Positions 17,752-26,224 of a stretch of DNA of 64,000 nucleotides are shown here, one piece after another (the stretch's first letter is position 1; each line of letters opens with the position of its first letter). Below the pieces are notes generated by a model. That model did no database searches and was not told the DNA's origin. It saw only the letters and a program-made list of their open reading frames with translations. The translations under genes were made by a program, and so were the position numbers. The stretch is from assembly GCA_021324855.1 (NCBI GenBank), contig JAJPIG010000018.1, positions 124,001-188,000 on the forward strand, in the 5' to 3' direction. The DNA comes from Pseudomonadota bacterium (GTDB lineage Bacteria; Desulfobacterota; Binatia; Binatales; Binataceae).

Positions 17752-18354
17752 TCAGCCGCGCGATGGCTTGTCCCGCCGCTCTTCTGAACCGTCCGCCTCG
17801 CCCCAGCGCTGGAACAGCGAATGGCCGAAGCCGAGCTGATCGAAAATTTTGCCGATTGTGTGATCAATCAAATCGTCGATCGATTTCGGGCCGAAATAGA
17901 AGGCTGGTACCGGCGGCAGGATGATCGCGCCCATCTCGGCCGCCGCGACCATCGCGCGAAGATGGCCCAGGTGCAGCGGCGTTTCGCGTGGCAGCAGGAT
18001 GAGCGGACGGCGCTCCTTAAGGCAGACATCGGCGGCGCGCGTCAGCAGGCTGTTCGATTGACAGTAGGCGATCGCCGCCAACGTATTCATCGAGCACGGC
18101 ACAACCACCATCCCGGCCGTCACGAACGAGCCGCTCGCAATCGATGCCGCGATGTTGCGCAGGTTGTGCATCACAGCGACCTTAGTCGCCAACTCCGACT
18201 GGCTCATCCCGAGTTCCTGAGAAAGTGTGATCCGGGCGGCGTCGGTCATGACCAGATGGATTTCCACCTCCTTGAGATCGCTCAGACGCTCAATGAAGCG
18301 AACGCCGTAAACGATACCGCTGGCCCCCGTAAGGCCGACGATTAGTCTTCGCAT
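17752..18354 (-). CDS. ubiX: Flavin prenyltransferase UbiX
   Basis: This enzyme joins dimethylallyl phosphate to FMN, producing the prenylated FMN cofactor that UbiD decarboxylases need. The N-terminal IVGLTGASGIVYG is the FMN-binding signature, and VVPCSMNTLAAIAY followed by RRPLILLPRETPLHLGHL are the family's conserved segments. It has 200 residues and a normal length. The Met at 18354 begins the family match; an upstream open frame to 19077 is a shadow of ubiD. It is divergent from the ubiD-type gene across a 159-bp gap, the expected functional pairing. Confidence 0.95.
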   Translation of the reverse strand: MRRLIVGLTGASGIVYGVRFIERLSDLKEVEIHLVMTDAARITLSQELGMSQSELATKVAVMHNLRNIAASIASGSFVTAGMVVVPCSMNTLAAIAYCQSNSLLTRAADVCLKERRPLILLPRETPLHLGHLRAMVAAAEMGAIILPPVPAFYFGPKSIDDLIDHTIGKIFDQLGFGHSLFQRWGEADGSEERRDKPSRG

Positions 18355-18417
18355 CCCAGCAATCATACGCTGCCGCGTTCCTCCTTGAAACGTTCGCGTT
18401 GGGCGCTGTCGTATCGG

Positions 18418-18447
18418 TTGAATATCCGGCGACCCCGGGCCTAGTAT
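18418..18447 (+). promoter_or_regulatory. Candidate sigma70-type promoter for the ubiD/dioxygenase cluster
   Basis: TTGAAT (18418-18423) and TAGTAT (18442-18447) are separated by 18 nt in the ubiX-ubiD divergent gap. A transcript would start near 18454 and leave a leader of about 60 nt before the ubiD-like ATG. Assigned by eye from consensus similarity only. Confidence 0.4.
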
Positions 18448-18513
18448 TCGATTCAGAAAGGCCGGTGCAGCCGGGGCCGGTGTTAACCCTGCGTTTTTCG
18501 ATCCGGGAGCGGG

Positions 18514-20025
18514 ATGAAAGAGGGCTTTTACGACCTGAGGAGCGCGCTTGATTATCTCGAGCGCAAGGGCGAGCTGGCGCGGGTCGAGGGCGAGGTCAAC
18601 TGGGAGCTCGAACTCGGCACGCTTACGCGCGAGGTCCAACGGCGCAAAGGTCCGGCGCTGCGGTTCGGAAACATCAAGGATTACAACGGCGAAGGCGCGC
18701 GATGCCGCGAGCTTGCAACCGGCATCTATGGCTCGATGCGCCGCGTTGCGCTGATGCTCGGCTTCGACGACCTTCAACCGAACCGCGCGATGATCGAGCA
18801 CGTGCTGGAACGCAATCGCACGCTCATCAAACCGATGATCGCAAAGGACGGTCCGGTCAAGCAAAACGTGCTGACCGGCCGCGACATCAACCTGTACGAT
18901 TTCCCGGTGCCGAAATGGCACCATCTCGATGGCGGCCGGTACATCGGTACGATGGCCTGCACGGTCACCAAGGACCCTGAAACCAACCTCACCAACGTCG
19001 GGCTCTACCGCAGTATGATCGTCGATCAGAACCGCATGTCGAGTCTGATCGTCAGCTCGCAAGGATGGGGCGCACATTGGGCGAAGTACCGGGCCAAAGG
19101 CGAGCCCATGCCTGTGGCGTGGGTAATCGGATGGGACCCGGTGATGGAATGGGTGGGCGGCAGCCCGGTGCCGGCAAATGTCTGCGAATACGAAGTGATG
19201 GGTGGGTATCGCAACGCGCCGGTTGAGTTGGTCCGCTGCGAGACCGTCGATCTCGAGGTGCCGGCGTCAGCAGAAATGGTCATCGAAGGGTCCATCTCGC
19301 CCGATCCCGCCACCTTCGCGCCCGAGGGTCCGTTCGGCGAATTTACCGGCTACACGGCCGAGATTCCAACCCCGCGCCCGGTTTGCAAGGTGAGCGCGAT
19401 CATGCATCGCGATCGCCCGATTTTCCGCGGCACCCTCGAAGGCTCACTGCCCGGCGCCTCGGGCGAGAACAGCCACATGTCGGCAATTCAGCGCGCCGCG
19501 ATCGCATGGAACATTCTCCGCACTGCCGGCATTTCCGGCATTCTCGACGTTTACGTCCATCCAGTGAACAACGGCACGACGGTCATCGTGCAGATTAAAA
19601 AGCTCTACGAGGGACAGCCCAAGCAGATCGCAGCCGCGTTGTGGGGTTCCAATGCTTCGACCTTCCGCTATAAGATCGTGATCGTGGTCGATGAGGACAT
19701 CGACCCGTCCGACTACGAGGCAGTTGATTGGGCGATCAACTATCGCGTCGATCCCGGTTCGGATGACCTTGTGATCTTTCGCGGCACGCTCGGTTCGGCG
19801 CTCGATCCGAGCACGCCGCTGGAGAACCGACGTATCTCGGAACTAGGCGCCGGCTTGTGGAACCGCCTGCTCATCGATGCGACCAAAACCTGGCGTTTTC
19901 CACGCCGTCCCGAATGGAACAACGAGAAATTCCCGCCGGTTGGCCGCAATCGTCCTGAGGACATCGAGCAGGTGCGCAGACGATGGACCGACTATGGCTT
20001 TACGAAGTGGAAAGTGCCTTTTTAG
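18514..20025 (+). CDS. UbiD family prenyl-FMN-dependent decarboxylase
   Basis: A 503-residue (de)carboxylase of the UbiD family, using prenylated FMN to remove or add a carboxyl group on an aromatic or unsaturated acid. Visible family segments are the N-terminal LRSALDYLERKGELARVEGEV, the FPVPKWHHLDGGRYIGT stretch that leads to the cofactor pocket, and the catalytic Glu-containing EGPFGEFTGY. The GEFTGY loop and EGSLPGASGENSHM are also conserved. Start at 18514 has GGGAG upstream. Its context, with a ring dioxygenase directly downstream, points to catabolism rather than ubiquinone synthesis; the substrate is not predictable. Confidence 0.93.
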   Translation: MKEGFYDLRSALDYLERKGELARVEGEVNWELELGTLTREVQRRKGPALRFGNIKDYNGEGARCRELATGIYGSMRRVALMLGFDDLQPNRAMIEHVLERNRTLIKPMIAKDGPVKQNVLTGRDINLYDFPVPKWHHLDGGRYIGTMACTVTKDPETNLTNVGLYRSMIVDQNRMSSLIVSSQGWGAHWAKYRAKGEPMPVAWVIGWDPVMEWVGGSPVPANVCEYEVMGGYRNAPVELVRCETVDLEVPASAEMVIEGSISPDPATFAPEGPFGEFTGYTAEIPTPRPVCKVSAIMHRDRPIFRGTLEGSLPGASGENSHMSAIQRAAIAWNILRTAGISGILDVYVHPVNNGTTVIVQIKKLYEGQPKQIAAALWGSNASTFRYKIVIVVDEDIDPSDYEAVDWAINYRVDPGSDDLVIFRGTLGSALDPSTPLENRRISELGAGLWNRLLIDATKTWRFPRRPEWNNEKFPPVGRNRPEDIEQVRRRWTDYGFTKWKVPF

Positions 20026-20059
20026 TTACAGGCGAGATATGGCGCCGCGGAGGAACTAG

Positions 20060-21418
20060 ATGAACGGACGAGCGAAAATCGATTACAACACCCTGGTAAA
20101 GACCGACCGCGTCAATTCGCGAGTCTACACCGACCCGCAGATTTTCGAGGACGAGCTGGAACGCATTTTCCATCGCGGCTGGGTCTTCGTCGGGCATCGC
20201 GGTGAAGTTCCGAACCCCGGCGATTTCCGCCTCAAGCGCATCGGATTGCAGCCTGTGATCATGGTTCGCGACCACGCCGGCAAGGTGAATCTGCTGCTCA
20301 ATCGATGCCGCCATCGGGGCGCTGTCGTATGCCACGAGACGCGCGGCAACGCGCGGAACTTCCGCTGCGCTTACCATGGTTGGACGTACAAGCTGGACGG
20401 TTCGTTGGCCGGCGTGCCATATCCGGAAGCCTACGACGATAGCTTCCGTCGCGAAGAGTACGGGCTGACCCGTGTGCCGCGAGTCGCCGAGTATCGTGGA
20501 TTCGTGTTCGGCAGCCTGAGCCCGGCCGGCATCACTCTGGAAGAGCATCTCGGGCGCGCGGCGCGCGAAATCGACATGTTCGTCGGCCTGTCCGATGCCG
20601 AAGAGATCGAAGTCAGCTCCGGAATCAACAAGTACGATTTCAAGGCCAACTGGAAGCTCGCCGTCGAGAACTCGATGGATGGGTACCATCCGAATGTTAC
20701 CCACGAGTCGTTCGTCTCAGCCGTGATGGAACGGATCAAGAACAACCCATCGCCTGAACACGGCGCGGTGTTCGATCCGAACTCTTTTGCTGCCGGCAGC
20801 TACGGCTTTGCCAAGGACCTGGGCGGCGGACATGTGATGCTTGACTACGGCTTCCGCATCTACGATCCCCTGAACCGCGACCCCCTGCCGCCGGTGCGTG
20901 CGATCAATGCGAGTGGCGAGATGCATTTGTCCGACCTGCGCCGCCGTACCAGTCCCGAGCGCGCGGCCGACATGCTCCGGGAGGGCGGCACGCACACGCT
21001 GGTATTCCCGAATTTGATCCTGATCGGGCTCCATATGCGTGTTGTGCAGCCGCTCAGCGTCGATTACACCGAGGTCTGCCTTTATCCGACCACGCTCAAG
21101 TGGCTCACGCCCGAGGTCAACCAGATTCGGCTGCGATCGCACGAGGCGTTCTTTGGCTCGGCGAGCTTGGGCGGTCCGGATGACTCCGAGATCTTCGAGC
21201 GCATCCAGACCGCGGCGGCCGCCGATCTCGAACCGTGGAACATCATCTCGCGCGGGCTGGGCAAGGAGCGTCCGGATGACGAAGGCTATTTGTATGGCGA
21301 TATGACCAGCGAGATCACCCAGCGCGCCATCTGGCGTCAGTGGAAGAAGATGATGACCCAGGACGCGGGGACGGCCGCAACCCGCAAGCGCGGTTCGCGC
21401 ACCTCGACAAGGAGCTGA
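20060..21418 (+). CDS. Ring-hydroxylating dioxygenase large subunit, copy alpha-1
   Basis: The catalytic subunit of a Rieske non-haem iron oxygenase, which adds O2 to an aromatic ring to give a cis-dihydrodiol. The Rieske [2Fe-2S] ligands are C83, H85, C103 and H106 (CRHRG and CAYHGW). The mononuclear iron site follows with D207, H210 and H215 in NSMDGYH and THESF. It has 452 residues, normal for the family. GAGGA lies before the ATG. A small subunit follows after 4 nt, and a second large subunit after that. No ferredoxin or reductase gene is next to it. Confidence 0.93.
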   Translation: MNGRAKIDYNTLVKTDRVNSRVYTDPQIFEDELERIFHRGWVFVGHRGEVPNPGDFRLKRIGLQPVIMVRDHAGKVNLLLNRCRHRGAVVCHETRGNARNFRCAYHGWTYKLDGSLAGVPYPEAYDDSFRREEYGLTRVPRVAEYRGFVFGSLSPAGITLEEHLGRAAREIDMFVGLSDAEEIEVSSGINKYDFKANWKLAVENSMDGYHPNVTHESFVSAVMERIKNNPSPEHGAVFDPNSFAAGSYGFAKDLGGGHVMLDYGFRIYDPLNRDPLPPVRAINASGEMHLSDLRRRTSPERAADMLREGGTHTLVFPNLILIGLHMRVVQPLSVDYTEVCLYPTTLKWLTPEVNQIRLRSHEAFFGSASLGGPDDSEIFERIQTAAAADLEPWNIISRGLGKERPDDEGYLYGDMTSEITQRAIWRQWKKMMTQDAGTAATRKRGSRTSTRS

Positions 21419-21422
21419 TGCG

Positions 21423-21896
21423 ATGGCGGTGGATCGGGAAAAGGTCGAACAGTTCATCTACCATGAGGCGCGCCTGACGGACGAAAACCGTTACGATGAA
21501 TGGCTCGCGCTGTGGACCGATGACGCGCTCTATTGGGTGCCGTGCGGACGCGACGATATCGATCCGAAGCGCGAGATCTCGCTGATTTACGACGATCGCA
21601 CGCGGCTCGAGACCCGGATCACGCGGCTCAAGAGCGGGGTCGCGCACGCGCAGGAGCCGAAATCGCGGATGCGACGGATCGTTTCGAACATTGAGATCGA
21701 GGAGGGCGCCAACGGCGAGATAACTGCGTTCGCCAATTTCATGCTGGCCGAGCTCAGGCGCGGAGTGCAGGACATCTTCGCCGGCCGCACGATTTATCGC
21801 CTGCGGCTTGTCGACGGCGCCTTTAAGCTCGCATACAAAAAGGTCCTGCTGGTCAACAATGACGAGTACATCGACAATCTGACCTTCCTTATCTGA
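21423..21896 (+). CDS. Ring-hydroxylating dioxygenase small (beta) subunit
   Basis: A 157-residue subunit of the SnoaL/NTF2-like fold that packs against the catalytic subunit in alpha3-beta3 dioxygenases. Typical features are the N-terminal QFIYHEARLTDENRYDEWLALWTDDALYWVP and the RRIVSNIEI segment in mid-protein. It follows alpha-1 by 4 nt with AAGGAG at good spacing and is itself followed 25 nt later by a second large subunit. It probably serves both, unless alpha-2 finds its partner elsewhere. The beta subunit at 49577 is a separate, more distant paralogue. Confidence 0.92.
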   Translation: MAVDREKVEQFIYHEARLTDENRYDEWLALWTDDALYWVPCGRDDIDPKREISLIYDDRTRLETRITRLKSGVAHAQEPKSRMRRIVSNIEIEEGANGEITAFANFMLAELRRGVQDIFAGRTIYRLRLVDGAFKLAYKKVLLVNNDEYIDNLTFLI

Positions 21897-21921
21897 TCGC
21901 AAGCGCGGAGGCGCCCGAGCG

Positions 21922-23289
21922 ATGGCGCGGACGAAAATCAATTATCGCGCGCTGGTGAAGTCCGACCGGGTGCATTCGCGGCTCTACACCGACCCGCAGA
22001 TTTTCGACGAGGAGCTCGAGCGCATCTTTCATCGCGGCTGGGTCTTCGTCGGCCATCGCGGCGAGGTTCCGAACCCGGGCGATTTCCGCCTCAAGCGCAT
22101 CGGGCTGTGTCCGGTGATCATGGTGCGCGACGGCGCCGGCAAGGTGAACCTGCTGCTCAATCGATGCCGCCATCGCGGAGCAACGGTTTGCAATGACGAA
22201 CGCGGCAACACGCGAGCGTTCCGATGCGCCTATCACGGATGGACCTACAAGCTCGACGGCTCGCTCGCGGGGGTGCCGTATCCGGAAGCCTACGACGAGG
22301 GTTTCCGACGCGAAGAGTTCGGGCTCACGCACGTGCCGCGCGTCGCCGAGTATCGCGGATTCGTGTTCGGCAGCCTGAGCCCGGCCGGCATCACGCTCGA
22401 ACAGCATTTGGGCCGCGCGCGCGAACAGATCGATCTTTTTGTCGGCTTATCGGATGCCGACGAGGTCATGGTCGATTGCGGGGCGCATAAGTACGACTAT
22501 CGCGCGAACTGGAAGCTCCAGGTCGAGAACGCGATGGACGGCTATCACGCCGTCACGCTTCATGAATCGTTTCTCGGCGTGCTGGCCGAGCGCGCCAGGG
22601 CGCAGCATGCGGCTGACGACTACAAGGGCCAGTTCGAGGGCAGCCGCTTTGCCGTGACGCGCGATCTCGGCGGTGGCCACGTGATGCTCGATTACTGGAA
22701 TCGGCTCTACGATGCGCTCAACGACGATCCGATTCCGGAGGTTGAGCCGACGACTGCCCGCGGCCGCATCCATTTTGACGAGCTGACGCGTCGGTTCGGC
22801 CATCTTCGCGCCGCCCACAACCTGATGCAGGGAATGACGCACACGCTCATCTTCCCGAACCTGATTCTGATCGGCGTTCAGATGCGCGTGGTGCATCCGG
22901 TGCGCGTCGATCACAGCGAGGTCGCGGTCTATCCGGTGCGACTTGACTGGCTAAGCGACGCGGTCAACGCGACGAGGCTTCGCGGCCATGAAGCGTTCTT
23001 CGGTCCGGCGGGTTTCGGCGGTCCTGACGACGTCGAGGTTTTCGAGCGTGTGCAAACGGGACTCGCAGCCGATCGGCTGGCACCGTGGCTGATGCTGTCG
23101 CGTGGGATGAGCCGCGAACGCCGCGATGCCGACGGCACGCTCATCGGCGAGCGGACCGACGAAGTGACGCAGCGTGGCATCTGGCGCCAATGGATGAAGG
23201 TGATGACGCACGAGGATCGACCGCGCCGGGCGACCCGTCAGTCGGTCCGCCTCCCCATCGGCGCACATCCATTTCACCAATCCCATTAA
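21922..23289 (+). CDS. Ring-hydroxylating dioxygenase large subunit, copy alpha-2
   Basis: A 455-residue large subunit, clearly paralogous to the gene two positions upstream. The first 180 residues are almost the same (DPQIF, FHRGWVFVGHRGEVPNPG, SLSPAGITLE), while the catalytic-domain pocket region differs. Rieske ligands are C82, H84, C102 and H105; iron ligands are D206, H209 and H214. Both sites look intact, so it should be active. GGAGG precedes the ATG. Divergence in the region after residue 215, which lines the substrate pocket in this family, suggests a different substrate range from alpha-1 rather than a redundant copy. Confidence 0.92.
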   Translation: MARTKINYRALVKSDRVHSRLYTDPQIFDEELERIFHRGWVFVGHRGEVPNPGDFRLKRIGLCPVIMVRDGAGKVNLLLNRCRHRGATVCNDERGNTRAFRCAYHGWTYKLDGSLAGVPYPEAYDEGFRREEFGLTHVPRVAEYRGFVFGSLSPAGITLEQHLGRAREQIDLFVGLSDADEVMVDCGAHKYDYRANWKLQVENAMDGYHAVTLHESFLGVLAERARAQHAADDYKGQFEGSRFAVTRDLGGGHVMLDYWNRLYDALNDDPIPEVEPTTARGRIHFDELTRRFGHLRAAHNLMQGMTHTLIFPNLILIGVQMRVVHPVRVDHSEVAVYPVRLDWLSDAVNATRLRGHEAFFGPAGFGGPDDVEVFERVQTGLAADRLAPWLMLSRGMSRERRDADGTLIGERTDEVTQRGIWRQWMKVMTHEDRPRRATRQSVRLPIGAHPFHQSH

Positions 23290-23325
23290 GTCGCGGAACC
23301 ACGGGGCGGGATTTCAATTTATCCT

Positions 23326-24426
23326 TTGTCGACCGTGGCTGTTCCCGCCGTCAAAGCCTATTTCAACTATGCCGGGCTCAACCGGCTGAGCCCGGAAATC
23401 GCTGCTGCCTGTCACGCTGCGGATGAAAGATTTCAGCGCATGCTGCTCAGCCTCGCCGGCATCGATGAGTACAATGCGCAGATGGCTCGGACGCGCAAAA
23501 GTGTTGCGCGCCTGATGCGGCTCGAAACCGATGCGCCCGATCGTATCTTCCTGGTTCCCAACGCGACCACCGGCTTGAGCTTGCTGCTGCAGGATCTGCT
23601 CGCCGAGCTGGGTACCGACCGGATCGCCGTGACCTCTGATCAGGAGCATCCCGCGGTCGAGCGCGTCCTTGCCAGAGCTGAGAGCCGCGGAGTCCGCATC
23701 GGACGGATTGGCGGCACTTCACAGGATGAATTCATCGGGCGACTTTCCGCGTTATGCGCTAACGGCGGCGTCGGGCTGGTCGTGCTCTCGCAGGTGTCAT
23801 ACAAGGATGGCCGGATCCTGCCGATTGCGAGAATCGCGGAGCAGTTGGCCCCTGCGCGCGTGCCACTGATCGTCGACGGCAACCAGGCCGTCGGGCACGT
23901 CCCCGTCGAATTTCCGGCGCACGGATGTGTCGCCTATGTTTTTTCGGGACATAAATGGCTCCGGGCACCGATGGGTACCGGCGCCGTGGTTCTCGATCCG
24001 GACTTCTGGCGCAGGCGACGCAGCGCGGCGCTCGGGATGCTGAACGATTTCCAGAACGGCACGCTCAGCTACCTGGGTATGGTCGGGCTCGAAGTCGGAT
24101 GCGAAATCGCGGCGACTTCGCTCGCCGGACGAATCGCGCAGCTCGATCAGGTAAGGCGTAAGGTCATCACGGCGCTCGGCGATTTACCGATCGTGAAGCG
24201 GCCGGATTGGAACGGTCCGATGGCCCCGGGGATCACCGCGCTGCTGCTGCCCGAAGAGCGGCCATCCCAGGAACTGACCGAGCGGATGCTTTCGCGACAC
24301 GGCGTAGCCGTAAAAGCCTTCGTTCCGCCCGAACTTCCCAACGAGGTCCGTATCTCGTGGGAAATGTCGACCACCGATGCCGAAATCGATCTGCTGCGGA
24401 AGGCGCTGCGCGCCGAACTCGGATGA
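23326..24426 (+). CDS. Aminotransferase class V-fold PLP-dependent enzyme
   Basis: A fold-type I PLP enzyme of 366 residues, in the group that includes cysteine desulfurases, kynureninase, isopenicillin-N epimerase and EgtE. The cofactor lysine is in VFSGHKWLRAPMGTGAVVL, with the pyridine-ring Asp in VPLIVDGNQAVGHVP. The start is TTG at 23326 (a GTG at 23335 is possible); no strong RBS is seen. It lies 37 nt after alpha-2 and may be cotranscribed. The exact reaction, such as C-S lyase, kynureninase or racemase, cannot be assigned. A role in aromatic amino acid breakdown would fit the neighbouring genes but is inference. Confidence 0.8.
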   Translation: MSTVAVPAVKAYFNYAGLNRLSPEIAAACHAADERFQRMLLSLAGIDEYNAQMARTRKSVARLMRLETDAPDRIFLVPNATTGLSLLLQDLLAELGTDRIAVTSDQEHPAVERVLARAESRGVRIGRIGGTSQDEFIGRLSALCANGGVGLVVLSQVSYKDGRILPIARIAEQLAPARVPLIVDGNQAVGHVPVEFPAHGCVAYVFSGHKWLRAPMGTGAVVLDPDFWRRRRSAALGMLNDFQNGTLSYLGMVGLEVGCEIAATSLAGRIAQLDQVRRKVITALGDLPIVKRPDWNGPMAPGITALLLPEERPSQELTERMLSRHGVAVKAFVPPELPNEVRISWEMSTTDAEIDLLRKALRAELG

Positions 24427-24440
24427 GTTAGCAGCCAGCT

Positions 24441-24968
24441 CTACTGAGCGGGAGCTCCCTCGACGGGCAAGGTCGGATTGTCTATCTGCGGAGGTCCGGA
24501 GACGCCCGGGGCGTCCACCCGTATGAAGACGATCAGCATGCCCTGAGCGTAGTGCGGTCCGCCGAGAATCAGGAAAGCGTGATTGGGAAGCTTGAGCTCA
24601 GTCGACATTTCCGGCCGGTCGCCCTGGAAAAGCACCAACTTCATCACGATCATATCGCCGTCGATCTCCCGCGGCGCAACGTGCAGGATGCGCCCGCCCG
24701 GCAGCGCGAACGCGATCATCGTTCCGCAGCTGGCTCGCTTGCCCTCGCTCTTCAACAGCCGATAGGTGCTATAGCTGAATGGCAGGGTGCGCAGCTGCGA
24801 AGTCATCGCGGCGAGCCGCGCGTCGATTCCCTCATTCGTATCTGCCGCCATCACGGAATCAATGCTGACGATCACCGGGTGGCTGGCCGACTTTTGGCCG
24901 GCATTGGCCTGAAAGCTAAAGACGAGAAGCCCAGCGAGAGCAACGACTCCTGACCAGCGCGCTAGCAT
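24441..24968 (-). CDS. Hypothetical secreted protein in the ECF sigma factor operon
   Basis: A 175-residue protein with an N-terminal signal peptide (ARW then a hydrophobic stretch ending FSFQANA). I do not recognise the family. The mature part has the strands MIAFALPGGRILHVAPREIDGD and MIVMKLVLFQGD, suggesting a beta-rich domain. ATG 24968 has AAGGGAAG upstream; a TTG at 24989 would only add seven residues. It starts 27 nt after the anti-sigma stop and is the last gene of the sigma/anti-sigma operon, so it may be part of that stress or envelope response. Confidence 0.65.
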   Translation of the reverse strand: MLARWSGVVALAGLLVFSFQANAGQKSASHPVIVSIDSVMAADTNEGIDARLAAMTSQLRTLPFSYSTYRLLKSEGKRASCGTMIAFALPGGRILHVAPREIDGDMIVMKLVLFQGDRPEMSTELKLPNHAFLILGGPHYAQGMLIVFIRVDAPGVSGPPQIDNPTLPVEGAPAQ

Positions 24969-24995
24969 TACTTCCCTTGCCGTCTCCAACCTGCG

Positions 24996-25613
24996 CTAGC
25001 GACCTGCCTGGTCCGGGAGCCAGATGACGGTCGTATCGGTATGCGGCTCGCTCCAGACCGCGACCGCCGGATTTTCGGACTCGAGATGCGAGATAATCGC
25101 GCGCGAGTCCTCGGCGAGAACCCGCTCCATCGGCCGGACCAAGTCGGGCATACCCGATTCATGAGGCGTGCGCGCTCCGGGCGCTGATGCCGATTGATGG
25201 ATGGAGTTGGAAGCCAACTGCGGCCTGTTTCCGCTCATCAAGGTGCGCACGTAGGGGGTTAGCAAGACCGCTGTGATGGCGGAGATCGCCAGCGCCGCCG
25301 ATGCGAAGGTAAAGGCGGGACTGATCCGATCATCGAGCGATGCGAACCATCGTTTGACTCGCACCAGCGGCGAAGGCTTAAGGTCAACGATCCGGGCCTG
25401 GACCGCCTCGCTGAAACCTGCCATCGGAATCGCGCTCAGGATCGCTTCATGAGCTTCGCGCAGTCCCTCGCCCAGCGCGCTGAAGTCGGCAGCCTCGCGT
25501 TCACAATCCGGGCATCCGGCGAGATGACGGGCGACCTTGAGCAGTTCGGGCGGCTCCAGTTCTCCGTCGCCAAATGCGCTCAGCAGTGGGCGAATCTCAC
25601 TACAATCGATCAT
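24996..25613 (-). CDS. Anti-sigma factor with zinc-binding ZAS domain
   Basis: A 205-residue membrane-anchored anti-sigma factor. The N-terminal ZAS/zf-HC2 motif is H30-x3-C34-x2-C37 (RHLAGCPDC), which holds zinc and binds the sigma factor. A single hydrophobic helix around residues 100-123 would anchor it in the inner membrane, leaving a short periplasmic or extracytoplasmic C-terminus. It starts 27 nt after the sigma gene stop. Its expected partner is the RpoE-type sigma just upstream. What releases it (proteolysis, redox) is not visible. Confidence 0.85.
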   Translation of the reverse strand: MIDCSEIRPLLSAFGDGELEPPELLKVARHLAGCPDCEREAADFSALGEGLREAHEAILSAIPMAGFSEAVQARIVDLKPSPLVRVKRWFASLDDRISPAFTFASAALAISAITAVLLTPYVRTLMSGNRPQLASNSIHQSASAPGARTPHESGMPDLVRPMERVLAEDSRAIISHLESENPAVAVWSEPHTDTTVIWLPDQAGR

Positions 25614-25640
25614 CCGAACTCAATTCCTGTCCAGATCTGC

Positions 25641-26219
25641 TCAATCCCTGTCCAAATCCTTCAGCACGCTGCGCAGCCGATTGCGTGCATAATGCAACCT
25701 GCTCATCACGGTACCGCGCGGACATTGCAAAATTTCGCTGATCTCGTCGTAGGAGAGCCCTTCCACCTCACGTAGCAGTATCACGGCGCGGTGTTCCGGG
25801 GTCAACTCCTGCAAAGCCTCCTGGATTCGATGGCTCAGCTCGCTGCGGGCAACCGACCGAAACGAATCGCCGTGCGAACTGGGCAGCCGTCCAAGCTCGA
25901 TCTCTGCCTCTTCGCCGCGCAAGATCGCCTGGCGTCCCGCGTGCCGGCGGAAGTCGATCGCGATGTTGGCCGCAATCCGGTAGAGCCAGGTAGAGAAGCT
26001 GGAGCGCGATTCGAACTTCGGCAGATTCTGAAAGGCACGGATGAAGGTTTCCTGCGCGAGTTCAAGTGCATCATCCTGATTGTGGACCACCGCCAGAGCC
26101 ACGCCCACCACACGTCGTTGATAACGCTCGACCAGCACGCCGAAAGCCTCCGCGTCCCCCTTACTGGCCCGCTCGATGAGCTCAGCTTCATTCCCGTCTG
26201 GGCGGCTCGGTTTTCTCAA
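25641..26219 (-). CDS. ECF RNA polymerase sigma factor, RpoE/SigW-like
   Basis: A 192-residue extracytoplasmic-function sigma factor. Region 2 (about 20-90) has DALELAQETFIRAF and SSFSTWLYRIAANIAIDFRR; region 4 (about 125-180) has LTPEHRAVILLREVEGLSYDEI and the recognition helix RGTVMSRLHYARNRL. It has no long N- or C-terminal extension. The start seems to be TTG at 26219, only 5 nt after the polA stop, so transcription is likely coupled to polA, an unusual pairing. The ZAS anti-sigma follows. The target regulon is not visible. Confidence 0.9.
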   Translation of the reverse strand: MRKPSRPDGNEAELIERASKGDAEAFGVLVERYQRRVVGVALAVVHNQDDALELAQETFIRAFQNLPKFESRSSFSTWLYRIAANIAIDFRRHAGRQAILRGEEAEIELGRLPSSHGDSFRSVARSELSHRIQEALQELTPEHRAVILLREVEGLSYDEISEILQCPRGTVMSRLHYARNRLRSVLKDLDRD

Positions 26220-26224
26220 TTCAG

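Noticed and set aside
18355-19077. N-terminal extension of ubiX of about 240 codons
   Set aside because: The extension crosses the intergenic region and the start of ubiD in antisense. The UbiX fold starts exactly at the Met at 18354.
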